64,000 nt of DNA, taken from Pseudomonadota bacterium. Its GTDB lineage: Bacteria; Pseudomonadota; Gammaproteobacteria; Burkholderiales; Burkholderiaceae_C. The translations under genes and the position numbers were made by a program. Positions 17,290 to 27,112 of this stretch are shown here, in pieces. Position 1 is the stretch's first letter. Each line of letters begins with the position of its first letter. The stretch lies in contig JAKARB010000010.1 in assembly GCA_021819435.1 (NCBI GenBank), positions 62,001 through 126,000 of the forward strand, in the 5' to 3' direction. The notes under the pieces are model-generated. The model was not told where the DNA came from. It saw only the letters and a program-made list of their open reading frames with translations, and did no database searches.

Positions 17290-19023
17290 TCAGTCATGGA
17301 GCTTGACGCCGAAGCGCAGGGCGATGGCCAGGCCGAAGCCGACCAGCACGATGTTGATCAGGGAGAGCGCGGCCACGATCTCGACGGCGCCCGCCGCCAT
17401 CAGCGAGACCAGCACGGAGCCGATGACCTCGGTGCCCGGCGACAGCAGGTAGACGCCGGTCGAGTACTCGCGCTCGAAGATCATGAAGATCAGCAGCCAG
17501 GAGGCGAGCAGGCCGTTGCGGATCAGGGGCAGGGTCACGTCGGTGATGACGCGGCGCGGGCTGGCCCCGGTCAGGCGCGCGGCTTCTTCCAGCTCGGGGC
17601 TGACTTGCAGCAGGGCGCTCTGGATGAGGCGCATGCCGTAGGCCAGCCAAACCACCGTGTACGCCACCCAGATGCTCACCAGCGTGCTGCGCGCCGGCTG
17701 CAAGAAGGGCACGAACAGGAAGACCCAGAAGATGGCCAGGCCAGCCAGCAGACCGGGGATCGCGCGCGGTGTCATGACCAGGTAATCGACCACGCGGACC
17801 AGGCCGTCGTGCTTGCGGTGCGCCACCAGCCCGACGGCGGTGTAGCAGGCCACGGCCAGCCCGCCACCCACCGTGCCGATCAGCACCGAGTTGACGATGG
17901 CGCGCACCATGGTGCTGTCTTCGAACACCGCGCGGAAGTTGTCCAGCGTCAGCACCTCGAGGACGTTGACGCCTTCGCCCCATGTCGAAACGAAGGCACG
18001 CAGCGTCACGCCCGCCAGCGGCACCAGCACCGTGAACAGCAACCACACACTCACCAGGCCCAGCGCCAGGTGCTTCCACTTGCCCAGCATCAGCGGGCGC
18101 TGGCGCGCGGCCTTGCCCTTGATGCTCGCGTAGCGGTTGGCGTGCTTGAGCAGAGCGCGTTGCAGCAGCACCAGCGGCAGCGTCACCGCGATGATGCACA
18201 CGGCCACGGCCGCCATCAGCTGATAGGCGGGCGTGCCCAGCTTGCTGGCCAGCTTGTACAGGTAGGTCGTCAGCACCAGGTGGCCTTCGGGGTCGCCCAG
18301 CACCAGCGGCAGGCCGAAGATTTCGAAGCCCAGGAAGAAGATCAGCACGCCGACGTACAGAAGGGCCGGGGCCACCATCGGCACACTCACGTGCCACGCC
18401 ACCTTGAACGGGTGGGCGCCGCAGATGCGCGCGGCCTCTTCCACATCGGAGCCCAGGTTGCGCAGCGCCGACGATGCATAGAGGTACACGTGCGGCACGT
18501 GTGTCAGCCCCGCCACCACGGCGATCGCGAACAGGGAATAGATGTTCCAGGGCACGGTGCCGAACACGTGCTGCGCCCACAGCGAGATGAAGCCCACCGG
18601 CCCCATGGCGACCACGTAGCCGAAGGCCAGCACCACGGGTGAGATGAACACCGGCACCAGCAGCAGCGGCTCCAGCCAGCGCCGCCCTGGCAGGTCGGTG
18701 CGCACCATCAGGAAGGCCAGCCCCGAGCCCAGCGGGATCGAGATCGCGGCCATGCCCACGGCGATGGCCACCGAGTTGCGCGCCGCGACGTAGAAGTCCT
18801 CATCCGCGAAGATGAAGCGGAAGCTGTCCAGCGTGGCCTGCGCGCCCGGCAGGAAGAAGGCGCCCGACAGCAGGCTCTGATACAGGATCAGCAGCAGCGG
18901 CGTGAGCACCAGCGTGGCCAGCGCGAGGGTGGTGGCCAGGCGCGGAACGCTCCAGGGCAGCAGGCGGCGGGCGCGCACCACCTCGGCCGTGTCGGGATGC
19001 AATGCGGTGGCGTGGTTGTTCAT
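17290..19023 (-). CDS. Fused two-domain ABC transporter permease (FbpB-like)
   Basis: 577 residues with about 12 hydrophobic segments in two homologous halves, each containing a binding-protein-dependent permease signature: first half EEAARICGAHPFKVAWHVSVPMVAPAL, second half EEAARLTGASPRRVITDVTLPLIRNG. The fusion of both membrane domains is characteristic of the ferric-iron (FbpB/SfuB) and 2-aminoethylphosphonate permeases. ATG 19023 overlaps the stop of the binding-protein gene (ATGA), so the two are translationally coupled. Confidence 0.9.
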   Translation of the reverse strand: MNNHATALHPDTAEVVRARRLLPWSVPRLATTLALATLVLTPLLLILYQSLLSGAFFLPGAQATLDSFRFIFADEDFYVAARNSVAIAVGMAAISIPLGSGLAFLMVRTDLPGRRWLEPLLLVPVFISPVVLAFGYVVAMGPVGFISLWAQHVFGTVPWNIYSLFAIAVVAGLTHVPHVYLYASSALRNLGSDVEEAARICGAHPFKVAWHVSVPMVAPALLYVGVLIFFLGFEIFGLPLVLGDPEGHLVLTTYLYKLASKLGTPAYQLMAAVAVCIIAVTLPLVLLQRALLKHANRYASIKGKAARQRPLMLGKWKHLALGLVSVWLLFTVLVPLAGVTLRAFVSTWGEGVNVLEVLTLDNFRAVFEDSTMVRAIVNSVLIGTVGGGLAVACYTAVGLVAHRKHDGLVRVVDYLVMTPRAIPGLLAGLAIFWVFLFVPFLQPARSTLVSIWVAYTVVWLAYGMRLIQSALLQVSPELEEAARLTGASPRRVITDVTLPLIRNGLLASWLLIFMIFEREYSTGVYLLSPGTEVIGSVLVSLMAAGAVEIVAALSLINIVLVGFGLAIALRFGVKLHD

Positions 19024-20108
19024 TTCGGTGCCTTCACGCTGTTCCACTTCTTCAAGAATTCCAGCCGCTTGGACTGGTCAAGGTAGGTCAGCAAGGCCGG
19101 CGCGATGGGGATGGGCTTGATCGCGTTGCCGAGCCTGGCCTGCAGCGAGCTGATGGTGGTTTCGCCCTGAACGTCGCTGCGGATGGCGAACAGATCGGCC
19201 TGGTTGGCGATCAGGGTCTGGCCGCGTTGCGACAGCACGTACTCGAGCCACAGGCGCGCGGCGGCGGGGTGCGCGGCCTGCTTGGCGATGAAGGTCACGC
19301 GGCTGAACACGAGGTTGTAGTCGTTCGTGAACGCCACGCCAATGCTCGGGTCCTTGGCGGCGCGCACCAGCGCATACGAGCCGATCATGTTGTAGCCGAT
19401 CAGGTTCTCGCCCGAGGCGATGCGCTCCAGCATCGTGCCCACCGAGGTCTGCACGCGCATCCCGGTCTGGCCCATGGCGGCGGCCAGCTCCCAGAAGCCC
19501 GCGCTGTTGGCCAGCGCGTCCTGGCTGTGCAGCATGAAGCCGAGGCCGGACTTCTCCGGGTCGTAGGTCGTGACCTTGCCCTTGAGCTTGTCGGCCTTGG
19601 TGCGCAGCAGCTTGGTGAACTCGGCGTGGGTCTTGGGCACGTCGGCCGCATCCAGCAGGCGCTTGTTGTAGACGATGGCGATGGGCTCGAAGGTCGTGCC
19701 GAAGGCCTCGTTTTTCCAGATCGCCCAGGCGGGCAGCTTGCTGGTGTCCGAGAGCTTGTAGGGCTGGGCGTAGCCATCGTTGACCAGCTTGACGGTCTGG
19801 TCCATGGCCGAGGACCACACCACGTCGGCCGAGGCGCCGACCGCGCTCTCCGAGATGAAGCGGTTGTAGACCTCGGTCGAGTTCATGTCGTGGTACTCGA
19901 CCTGCAGGCCCGGGTACATCGACTCGAAGTCCTTGATCAGCGGCGCGACCTGCTTCTGGTCCGTGGTGCTGTAGATCACCAGCTTGCCTTCGGACTTGGC
20001 CTTGGCGATGTCGGCGGAAGACTGCGCGCGCACCGGCGAGGCGATGCCCAGGGCGATCACGGCGGCGGCCAGCGCCAGGGCGCGGCGTTGCGGAGAAGAG
20101 GTCTTCAT
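19020..20108 (-). CDS. Periplasmic substrate-binding protein of the ABC transporter (family 1, FbpA-like)
   Basis: 362 residues with signal peptide (RRALALAAAVIALGIASPVRAQ). It starts at ATG 20108, preceded by GAGGAG at good spacing; the track start 20135 is not needed. The mature part (EGKLVIYSTTDQKQVAPLIKDFE; YHDMNSTEVYNRF) resembles extracellular solute-binding proteins of the iron(III)/2-AEP/phosphoglycerate group. It delivers its ligand to the fused permease downstream. The tyrosine pair used for iron in classical FbpA is not obvious, so I do not assign iron. Confidence 0.88.
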   Translation of the reverse strand: MKTSSPQRRALALAAAVIALGIASPVRAQSSADIAKAKSEGKLVIYSTTDQKQVAPLIKDFESMYPGLQVEYHDMNSTEVYNRFISESAVGASADVVWSSAMDQTVKLVNDGYAQPYKLSDTSKLPAWAIWKNEAFGTTFEPIAIVYNKRLLDAADVPKTHAEFTKLLRTKADKLKGKVTTYDPEKSGLGFMLHSQDALANSAGFWELAAAMGQTGMRVQTSVGTMLERIASGENLIGYNMIGSYALVRAAKDPSIGVAFTNDYNLVFSRVTFIAKQAAHPAAARLWLEYVLSQRGQTLIANQADLFAIRSDVQGETTISSLQARLGNAIKPIPIAPALLTYLDQSKRLEFLKKWNSVKAPK

Positions 20109-20138
20109 GGTGGTGGCTCCTCGTTGGGGGTTCACGGG

Positions 20139-21254
20139 TCAGAAACGATGCTGGATGCCCACGCCCAGGCCGGCCTGGTGGCCGCTGAGCGGTGTTTGAT
20201 CGCGGTACACACCGGTCAGCGTCGTGCTGCCGTTGTCAGACTTCGCGCGGGCCACGCCGGCCGTCGCGTACAGCCAGGTGCGCTTCGAGAGGTTGTAGTG
20301 CAACTTGGCGGCCAGCATCAGCGGGTCGGAATCGGTGCCGCCCTTGTTCTCGTAATAGAAGCCGCCGAAGCCTGTGATCCGCTCGCTCAGCGGCGCGCTC
20401 ACGCCCAGCCAGTACAAGGTGCTGTGGAACTTCGGGTTGCTCGCGCTGATGGTGCCCACCGGGTGGCGGCTCGTGTCGCGCACACCGGCGTACAGCTTGG
20501 CGCTGCCGAAGTCGTAGGTGCCCGATGCGATCCAGCTGCGGTTGCTGGTCGATGCGTGCAAGGTGTCGGTGGCGCCCGTGCGGCCATCGTCCAGGCTGAT
20601 CTGGGCCGACAGCGCCCCTTCGTCGTAGCCCACCGACACGCCACGGCTGGTGTTGGCGTTGACCGAACCCGAGACCTCGCCCAGGCCCACATTGGCGCCT
20701 ACTTTGAAGGCCCCGAAAGTGCCACGGTAGCGCACGGCGTTGCTGATGCGGCTGGTGAAGGCCGAAGAAGGCACCGTTGCGGTCGATGTGACCCACGAGT
20801 ATTGCGGCGCAAAGCCCATGAAGTCGTGGCCGATGGTGAAGTCATAGGCCACGGTGGACATGCGTCCCAGCAAGATCCCGCCGATGCCCTGCTGGTCGAT
20901 GCCGACCCAGGCCTGCCTGCCGAAGAAGGCCGATCCGGTGGCACCCGTGTCGGCCACCACCTCGGACTCGAGGTTGAACTGCGCGCTCAGGCCGCCACCG
21001 AGGTCTTCCTTGCCCTTGAAGCCCAGTCGCGAGGTGTTGAGCCCGCCCGAGTTCACGCGCAGCACGCCCTTGCCATCGGCCGTGTTGCGGGTGCGGTACT
21101 CGACGCCGAGGTCCATGATGCCGTAGATGCTCACGTTGCTGCTCGCATTGCTGGCGGGCGCTGCTTGCGCATGCGCCAGCCCATGCCCGAGGGCCGAGCA
21201 CAGCGCGGCGGCGCCGAGGGTCAGGTGTCGTGTGGTGCGGGAAGCTGGGGTCAT
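20139..21254 (-). CDS. Gram-negative porin (Burkholderiales type)
   Basis: 371 residues with signal peptide ending LAHAQ. Mature N-terminal SNVSIYGIMDLGVEYRT, then GGLNTSRLGFKGKEDLGGGL and a C-terminal phenylalanine in GVGIQHRF: the standard signature of trimeric 16-strand porins of this order. It is the first gene of the transport operon (30 bp before the binding-protein start), so it is probably the outer-membrane entry route for the same solute. Confidence 0.92.
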   Translation of the reverse strand: MTPASRTTRHLTLGAAALCSALGHGLAHAQAAPASNASSNVSIYGIMDLGVEYRTRNTADGKGVLRVNSGGLNTSRLGFKGKEDLGGGLSAQFNLESEVVADTGATGSAFFGRQAWVGIDQQGIGGILLGRMSTVAYDFTIGHDFMGFAPQYSWVTSTATVPSSAFTSRISNAVRYRGTFGAFKVGANVGLGEVSGSVNANTSRGVSVGYDEGALSAQISLDDGRTGATDTLHASTSNRSWIASGTYDFGSAKLYAGVRDTSRHPVGTISASNPKFHSTLYWLGVSAPLSERITGFGGFYYENKGGTDSDPLMLAAKLHYNLSKRTWLYATAGVARAKSDNGSTTLTGVYRDQTPLSGHQAGLGVGIQHRF

Positions 21255-21506
21255 GCGGGGGTCTCCATCTGACCTGGTTCGAAGGAATGTGTGTGGTCAG
21301 TGGGATCGCATGATCGAGAGCCTTCCTGTCAAGTTTCTGGCGATGGGACCGCATGGGCCGCAGTTCACGGGAAAACACCGAGGCCATGGCGCTCCCCTGC
21401 GGCCAGCCACACTGACAAGCCGCATCGATTCGTGCTGAAATCCGCCGCGACCCTTTCTCAAACGCGTGCCCCACGCGCCAACCCACCGCCTCAGCCGAGC
21501 CAACCC

Positions 21507-22172
21507 ATGCGCTTGTTGCTTGTCGAAGACCAGGAAGAGCTGGCCGAATGGCTGGCCAAGGCCTTGCGGCAAGGCGGCCACGCGGTCGACCTCATGGGGC
21601 GCGGCGACCACGCCGATCACGCCCTCGCCACCCAGCCGTATGACCTCGTCATCCTCGACCTGTCGCTGCCAGGCATGGACGGCCTGGAGGTGCTCAAGCG
21701 CCTGCGCGCACGCGGCGGCGACCTGCCGGTGCTCATCCTCACCGCGCGTGGCAGCACCGACGAGCGCGTCATCGGCCTCAACCTGGGCGCCGACGACTAC
21801 CTGGTCAAGCCCTTCGAACTCAGTGAGCTGGAGGCTCGCGTCAAGGCCCTGCTGCGCCGTGGGCAAGGCCGCTCGCCGGTTCTGCGCGTCGGCCGCCTCG
21901 AATTCGACTCCAGCAGCCGGCTGGTGATGATCGACGGCCGCCCTCTGCCGCTCACGCCGCGCGAACTCGCCGTGCTGGAGGCGCTGATGGCCCGCCTCGG
22001 CCGGCCCGTCGCGCGCGAACTGCTGTTCGAGAAAGTCTTCGACATGGACGCCGACGCGCGCCCCGAAGCCATCGAGAGCTACGTCTCGCGCCTGCGCAAG
22101 AAGCTCGAAGGATCGGACGTGAGCATCACCACCTTGCGCGGCCTCGGCTACCTGCTGGGCGAAACACCGTGA
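21507..22172 (+). CDS. OmpR-family response regulator (TctD/QseB-like)
   Basis: 221 residues. Receiver domain: acidic pair in LLVEDQEE, phospho-acceptor Asp in LVILDLSLPGMDG, conserved Lys in DYLVKPF. A C-terminal winged helix follows (LTPRELAVLEALMARLG; ESYVSRLRKKLEG). The track ORF is longer upstream; ATG 21507 (MRLLLVEDQ) is the canonical start. Its gene is divergent from the porin/ABC operon across a 252-bp gap and overlaps the kinase gene by 4 bp. The likely target is the divergent promoter; this is inference from arrangement. Confidence 0.92.
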   Translation: MRLLLVEDQEELAEWLAKALRQGGHAVDLMGRGDHADHALATQPYDLVILDLSLPGMDGLEVLKRLRARGGDLPVLILTARGSTDERVIGLNLGADDYLVKPFELSELEARVKALLRRGQGRSPVLRVGRLEFDSSSRLVMIDGRPLPLTPRELAVLEALMARLGRPVARELLFEKVFDMDADARPEAIESYVSRLRKKLEGSDVSITTLRGLGYLLGETP

Positions 22173-23578
22173 CGAGCCTGCGGCAGCGCATCGCGCGCTG
22201 GCTTTTCTCGCTGCTGCTGGGCTTCCTGCTGCTCAACGCCTGGTTCGGCCAGCGCAACGCCGGGCAGGCCGTCAACCGCGCCTACGACCGAGGCCTGATG
22301 TCGTCGGCGCACCTGATCGCTGAGCGCACCTACTCCACGCACGGCGAGGTGGTGGTCGACCTGCCTTATGCCGCGCTCGATGTCACCAACGAGCGCGTGT
22401 TCTACGGCGTCTTCTGGCCGGACGGCGAAGTGATCACCGGCTACGACGACCTGCCCCGCCTGCTGCCTCCAGGCCAGGACATCGTGGTCAGCGACACCGA
22501 CTACCGGGGCCAGCCGGTGCGCCTCGTGGCCATGCGCAAAAAGCTCTACGACCCCGATCAGATGAACGCCAGCAGCGTGATCGTCGTCGTGGCCGAGACC
22601 GTCGATGGCCGCTCGGCCCTCGCTCGCGACATCCTCATCGACGACCTCTGGCGCCAGGGACTGATGGCCTTGCTCGGCTTGCTCTTGATGTGGGTGATCA
22701 TCACGCGGGCCCTGCGCCCGATGACCGAACTGGGCGAGGCGTTCGCGCGCCGCCGCGAAGACGACCTCACGCCTGTGGGCACGGACGGCATCCCGGCCGA
22801 AGTGCGGCCGCTCATCGACGCGGTGAACCACCACATGCAGCGCATCGAGGCCATGCTGCAAGCCCGCAAGCGCTTCGTGGCCGATGCCGCGCACCAGTTG
22901 CGCACGCCCATCGCGGTGCTGCGCACCCAGATCGACTACGGCCTGCGACAGCACACCCCGGGTGAATTGCGCGAGGCCTTCGAAGGCGTGGACCGCAGCG
23001 TGCGCCACATGCAGCGCCTGACGCAGCAGTTGCTGTCCCTCTCCAGCGCCGAGGCCATCAACGGGCTGTCGCGCGAGCGTGAACAGGTCGACCTCGCCGC
23101 GCTGGTGCGCGAGGTGGCGGGCGAGCTCTCGCCGCTGGCCATCGAGCGCCGCATCGACCTGGGTTTCGAGGCCGATGGCGATGCCGCGCGCGGCGCGCCG
23201 GTCTGGGGGCACGCCGCGCTGCTGCGCGAGATGGCGAGCAACCTGATCGACAACGCCCTGCGCTACACCCAGCCGGGCGGCAGCGTGACGGCGCGCGTGG
23301 CGGTGGGCCCCGACGTGTGCCTGCTTGTGTCGGACACCGGCCCCGGCATCCCGCCCGAGGAGCGCGCCAAGGTGTTCCAGCGCTTCTACCGCATCCTGGG
23401 GGGCGACCGCACCGAGGGCAGCGGCCTCGGGCTGGCCATCGTGCGCGAGATCGTGCTGTCGCATGGTGGCCAGGTCAGTCTGGAGGGTGGCGAGGGCGGA
23501 CGCGGGCAGGAGGGGGCACGGGGTCTGACCGTGCGGGTGACGCTGCCGGCGGTGGCGCCGCAACATGGGCCTTCTTGA
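22169..23578 (+). CDS. Sensor histidine kinase (TctE-like)
   Basis: 469 residues. TM1 (~residues 12-30), a periplasmic TctE-type sensor domain, TM2 (~residues 158-178), a HAMP-like linker, HisKA with FVADAAHQLRTPIAVLRTQ (phospho-His), then HATPase boxes SNLIDNALRYT, DTGPGIPPEE and GSGLGLAIV. The start is GTG 22169 overlapping the regulator's TGA. TctDE systems sense small carboxylates and induce uptake porins and transporters, consistent with the neighbouring operon, but the ligand here is unknown. The rplU promoter -35 lies on its stop codon. Confidence 0.92.
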   Translation: MTSLRQRIARWLFSLLLGFLLLNAWFGQRNAGQAVNRAYDRGLMSSAHLIAERTYSTHGEVVVDLPYAALDVTNERVFYGVFWPDGEVITGYDDLPRLLPPGQDIVVSDTDYRGQPVRLVAMRKKLYDPDQMNASSVIVVVAETVDGRSALARDILIDDLWRQGLMALLGLLLMWVIITRALRPMTELGEAFARRREDDLTPVGTDGIPAEVRPLIDAVNHHMQRIEAMLQARKRFVADAAHQLRTPIAVLRTQIDYGLRQHTPGELREAFEGVDRSVRHMQRLTQQLLSLSSAEAINGLSREREQVDLAALVREVAGELSPLAIERRIDLGFEADGDAARGAPVWGHAALLREMASNLIDNALRYTQPGGSVTARVAVGPDVCLLVSDTGPGIPPEERAKVFQRFYRILGGDRTEGSGLGLAIVREIVLSHGGQVSLEGGEGGRGQEGARGLTVRVTLPAVAPQHGPS

Positions 23579-23603
23579 CAGGCGGATCAAACCGGGTTAG
23601 AGT
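23575..23603 (+). promoter_or_regulatory. Sigma-70 promoter for rplU-rpmA
   Basis: Perfect -35 TTGACA (23575-23580), 17-bp spacer, -10 TAGAGT (23598-23603). It overlaps the stop codon of the kinase gene and lies 105 bp before rplU, leaving a long leader in which autoregulation by ribosomal proteins would be possible. Confidence 0.75.
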
Positions 23604-23708
23604 GGAGAGCTCTGCCTTGTGTTTTTGTGTTTTGCTGCGTGTGTGAACGCGTTGGCAAGCTCACTGATGGCGGGCGGAGTTCAAGCTCTTTTCCTGAAAG
23701 GTCTCAAC

Positions 23709-24020
23709 ATGTACGCGGTCATAAAAACCGGTGGCAAGCAATACAAAGTTGCCGCTGGCGAGAAGATCAAAGTAGAACAGATTGCTGCGGACGTTGGCCA
23801 AGAGATCGTGATCGACCAGGTTCTGGCAGTCGGCAACGGCGCTGAACTCAAGGTGGGCACGCCCTTGGTGGCTGGCGCCAATGTGAAGGCAACCGTCGTT
23901 TCGCACGGTCGCCACGACAAGGTCCGCATCTTCAAGATGCGTCGCCGCAAGCACTATCAAAAGCGCCAAGGCCATCGCCAGAACTTCACCGAGCTGGAAA
24001 TCAGCTCGATCAACGGCTGA
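23709..24020 (+). CDS. rplU: 50S ribosomal protein L21
   Basis: 103 residues, [14 protein letters not shown] at the N-terminus and [14 protein letters not shown] near the C-terminus, the usual L21 signature and length. ATG 23709 is used; the longer track ORF is only an open frame. It is the first gene of the conserved rplU-rpmA-obgE-proB block. Confidence 0.98.
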   Translation: MYAVIKTGGKQYKVAAGEKIKVEQIAADVGQEIVIDQVLAVGNGAELKVGTPLVAGANVKATVVSHGRHDKVRIFKMRRRKHYQKRQGHRQNFTELEISSING

Positions 24021-24052
24021 TGCCGGTCGCCTAACTTCCAAGGAGCAGATCC

Positions 24053-24310
24053 ATGGCACAGAAAAAAGGCGGCGGTTCCACGCGGAACGGCCGTGACTCC
24101 CAACCGAAGATGCTGGGTGTGAAGGTCTACGGTGGCCAAGTGGTTCCCGCAGGCTCGATCATCGTTCGTCAACGCGGCACCCGCTTCCACGCTGGCCCCA
24201 ACGTCGGCACCGGTCGCGACCACAGCCTGTTCGCGCTGGTCGATGGCACCGTGTCCTTCGCCACGAAGGGCCCCCTGAACCGCAAGACCGTGGTCGTCAC
24301 CCCGGTCTGA
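24053..24310 (+). CDS. rpmA: 50S ribosomal protein L27
   Basis: 85 residues: [19 protein letters not shown] start, [17 protein letters not shown] core, as in all bacterial L27 proteins. Its N-terminal tail reaches toward the peptidyl-transferase centre. AAGGAG precedes the ATG by 7 bases. It is followed by a clear intrinsic terminator. Confidence 0.98.
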   Translation: MAQKKGGGSTRNGRDSQPKMLGVKVYGGQVVPAGSIIVRQRGTRFHAGPNVGTGRDHSLFALVDGTVSFATKGPLNRKTVVVTPV

Positions 24311-24357
24311 TGTTCAGCCCCGGTCGCCCATGCCTCCGTGGCGTGGTCGACACCCCG

Positions 24358-24383
24358 AAGCCCCGGTCCGCCGGGGCTTTTGT
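24358..24383 (+). terminator. Rho-independent terminator after rpmA
   Basis: AAGCCCCGG-TCCG-CCGGGGCTT forms a perfect 9-bp stem with a tetraloop, followed by TTGT. It separates rplU-rpmA from obgE, which therefore probably has its own promoter. Confidence 0.8.
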
Positions 24384-24508
24384 CATTCTCGGGTCGCGTC
24401 GCCGACGAGGCCCCGCGCTTGAAGCGCACCCAGCGTCGATAATCGCCGCTGCCCGGGTGAGGGCACCTCGGGTGTCGCACACCAAACAGAACCCATCAGG
24501 ACACGTCC

Positions 24509-25939
24509 ATGAAATTCGTCGATGAAGCCACCATTGATGTGGCCGCCGGCAACGGTGGCAGCGGTTGCATCAGCTTCCGTCGCGAAAAGTTCATCCCCTT
24601 CGGTGGCCCCAATGGCGGCAACGGCGGGCGCGGTGGTCACGTCTACGTCGAGGCCGACCGCAACATCAACACGCTGATCGACTACCGCTACGCCCGCCGC
24701 CACGAGGCGCGCAACGGCGAGCAGGGGCGCGGCTCCGACCAGTTCGGTGCGGCCGGTCCGGACATCGTCCTGCGCATGCCCGTGGGCACCATCATCCGCA
24801 ACGCCGAGACCGACGAGGTCATGATGGAGCTGCTCGAGCACGGCGAAAAACGCCTGCTCGCCAAGGGCGGCGACGGCGGTTTCGGCAACCTGCACTACAA
24901 GACCGCCACCAACCGCGCCCCGCGCAAGAAGACGCTGGGCTGGCCCGGCGAGATGTTCAAGCTCAAGCTTGAACTGCGCGTGCTGGCCGACGTGGGCCTG
25001 CTGGGCATGCCCAACGCCGGCAAGTCCACCCTGATCACGGCCATCTCCAACGCCCGCCCGAAGATCGCCGACTACCCCTTCACCACCCTGCACCCCAACC
25101 TCGGCGTGGTGCGCGTGGGCCCGGAGAAGAGCTTCGTGGTGGCCGACATCCCCGGCCTGATCGAAGGCGCTTCTGAAGGTGCCGGCCTGGGCCACCTCTT
25201 CCTGCGCCACCTGCAACGCACGCGCGTGCTGCTGCACGTGGTCGACCTTGCTCCGTTCGACGAAGGCGTCGACCCGGTCAAGCAGGCCCGCGCCATCGTC
25301 AACGAACTCAAGATCTACGACGAAGAGCTCTACAACAAGCCGCGCTGGCTGGTGCTCAACAAGCTGGACATGATCCCGGAAGAAGAGCGCGTCGGCCGCG
25401 TGGTGGACTTCGTGCGCCGCTACGGCTGGAAGGGCCCCGTCTTCCAGATCTCCGCGCTCACCCGTGAGGGCTGTGAAAAGCTGGTGCAGACCATCTACCA
25501 GCACGTGGCGAGCATGCAAGAGCACCACGAGGAGTCCGACGTGCGCTTTGACGTCGAAGCCTCTCTGCCCACCGGTGTCGATCTGCTTGCCCAGCATGGC
25601 GTGAAGTACGACGCCGACATCGAGGCCTTGGTCAAGCCCAAGGCGGTGAAGAAGGCTGCAACTGCAAAGAAGGCCGCGCCTGCCAAAAAAGCCACTCCGG
25701 CTAAGAAAGCAGCGCCTGCAAAGAAGGCTGCGCCTGCAAAGAAGGCTGCGCCTGCAAAGAAGGCTGCGCCTGCGAAGAAAGCCGCACCGGCCAAGAAAGC
25801 TGCACCTGCGAAAAAGGCAGCACCCGCTAAGAAGGCGGCGCCGGCTAAGAAAGCCGCACCTGCCAAGAAGGCGGCGCCCGCGAAGAAATCCGCCTCGGCC
25901 AAGAAGGCCGCGCCTGCAAAGAAGGCCAAGCGCTCATGA
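24509..25939 (+). CDS. obgE: Obg-family GTPase with histone-H1-like C-terminal tail
   Basis: 476 residues. The Obg fold with its glycine-rich N-terminus ([26 protein letters not shown]) is followed by a G domain: G1 GMPNAGKST, switch [11 protein letters not shown]3 [10 protein letters not shown]4 NKLD, G5 region ISAL. It is a ribosome-assembly and stringent-response GTPase. The conserved part ends near residue 380. Residues 381-476 are 16 consecutive six-residue units, mostly KKAAPA, ending KKAKRS; this resembles histone H1 or AlgP tails and is absent from ordinary ObgE (~350-390 residues). The stop overlaps the proB start (ATGA). Confidence 0.95.
   Translation: MKFVDEATIDVAAGNGGSGCISFRREKFIPFGGPNGGNGGRGGHVYVEADRNINTLIDYRYARRHEARNGEQGRGSDQFGAAGPDIVLRMPVGTIIRNAETDEVMMELLEHGEKRLLAKGGDGGFGNLHYKTATNRAPRKKTLGWPGEMFKLKLELRVLADVGLLGMPNAGKSTLITAISNARPKIADYPFTTLHPNLGVVRVGPEKSFVVADIPGLIEGASEGAGLGHLFLRHLQRTRVLLHVVDLAPFDEGVDPVKQARAIVNELKIYDEELYNKPRWLVLNKLDMIPEEERVGRVVDFVRRYGWKGPVFQISALTREGCEKLVQTIYQHVASMQEHHEESDVRFDVEASLPTGVDLLAQHGVKYDADIEALVKPKAVKKAATAKKAAPAKKATPAKKAAPAKKAAPAKKAAPAKKAAPAKKAAPAKKAAPAKKAAPAKKAAPAKKAAPAKKAAPAKKSASAKKAAPAKKAKRS
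25649..25936 (+). repeat. In-frame 18-bp tandem repeat coding KKAAPA units
   Basis: Exactly 16 units of 18 bp (288 bp). Many codons vary between units (GCG/GCA/GCC/GCT, AAG/AAA) while the peptide is almost constant. Variants are [18 protein letters not shown] and the terminal KKAKRS. The codon variation argues that the peptide is under selection, although three central units are nearly identical in DNA and look recently duplicated. Confidence 0.95.
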
Positions 25940-27054
25940 GCGACACCCTCAAGCACGCCCGCCGCATCGTCGTGAAGGTGGGCTCCAGCCTGGTCACCAA
26001 TGAGGGCAAGGGCGTCGACGCCGATGCCATCGGCAACTGGTGCCGCCAAATGGCCGCGCTGGCCGCCGACGGCCGCGAAGTCATCATGGTGTCGAGCGGC
26101 GCCATCGCCGAAGGCATGAAGCGCCTGGGCTGGACGACCCGCCCGAAAGAGCTGCACGAGTTGCAAGCCGCCGCCGCCGTCGGCCAGATGGGCCTCGCGC
26201 AGATGTACGAAACCCAGTTGCGCACCCATGGCATGGGCAGCGCGCAGGTGCTGCTCACCCACGCCGACCTCGCCGACCGTGAGCGCTACCTCAACGCGCG
26301 CTCGACGCTGTTGACGCTGCTCTCGCACAAGGTGGTGCCCGTCATCAACGAGAACGACACGGTCGTCACCGACGAGATCAAGTTCGGCGACAACGACACC
26401 CTGGGCGCGCTGGTGGCCAACCTGGTCGAGGCCGACGCGCTCGTCATCCTCACCGACCAGAAGGGCCTGTACAGCGCCGACCCGCGCAAGGACCCGGCCG
26501 CCCGCTTCATCGATGTCTGCACGGCCGGCGACCCGGAGCTCGAACGCATGGCCGGTGGTGCCGGCTCCAGCGTGGGCACCGGCGGCATGATCACCAAGGT
26601 GCTCGCCGCCAAGCGGGCCGCGCGCAGCGGGGCCTCCACCGTCATCGCCTGGGGCCGCGAGAGCGACGTGCTCGTGCGCCTGTCGCAGGGCGAGTCCATC
26701 GGCTCGCTGTTCGTGGCGGCCACGCAGAAGGTCACCGCCCGCAAGCAATGGATGGCCGATCACCTCCAGCTGCGCGGCGCTGTCGTGGTCGACGAAGGCG
26801 CGGCCACCCGCCTGCTCGAAGGCGGCGCCAGCCTGCTGCCCATCGGCATGGTCGAGGTGCTGGGCGAATTTCACCGTGGCGACGTGATCGCCGTGCGCAA
26901 CCTGCGCGGTGAGGACATCGCCCGTGGCCTGGCCAACTACGCCAGCTCCGAAGCCCGCCTGCTGGTGCGGCGGCCCTCCGCCGAGATCGAGGCCCGCCTG
27001 GGCTTCGTCAACGAGCCCGAGATCATTCACCGGGACAACCTGGTGTTGGCCTGA
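25936..27054 (+). CDS. proB: Glutamate 5-kinase
   Basis: 372 residues. Amino-acid kinase domain ([50 protein letters not shown]) plus a C-terminal PUA domain ([24 protein letters not shown]), matching full-length ProB. It phosphorylates glutamate as the first step of proline synthesis. It is coupled to obgE by an ATGA overlap. proA is not in the window. Confidence 0.97.
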   Translation: MSDTLKHARRIVVKVGSSLVTNEGKGVDADAIGNWCRQMAALAADGREVIMVSSGAIAEGMKRLGWTTRPKELHELQAAAAVGQMGLAQMYETQLRTHGMGSAQVLLTHADLADRERYLNARSTLLTLLSHKVVPVINENDTVVTDEIKFGDNDTLGALVANLVEADALVILTDQKGLYSADPRKDPAARFIDVCTAGDPELERMAGGAGSSVGTGGMITKVLAAKRAARSGASTVIAWGRESDVLVRLSQGESIGSLFVAATQKVTARKQWMADHLQLRGAVVVDEGAATRLLEGGASLLPIGMVEVLGEFHRGDVIAVRNLRGEDIARGLANYASSEARLLVRRPSAEIEARLGFVNEPEIIHRDNLVLA

Positions 27055-27112
27055 GCACCGATCGGCGTGGGCCCCTGAATGCTGCATGCCTCAAGCCACT
27101 GTGCGTGAAGCC

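Noticed and set aside
19002-21272. 756-aa plus-strand ORF across the porin and binding protein
   Set aside because: Antisense to two clear genes with signal peptides and ribosome sites; no recognisable domain.
25649-25936. Possible CRISPR array or mini-satellite
   Set aside because: The 18-bp units are contiguous, in frame and code for KKAAPA; there are no spacers and no cas genes.
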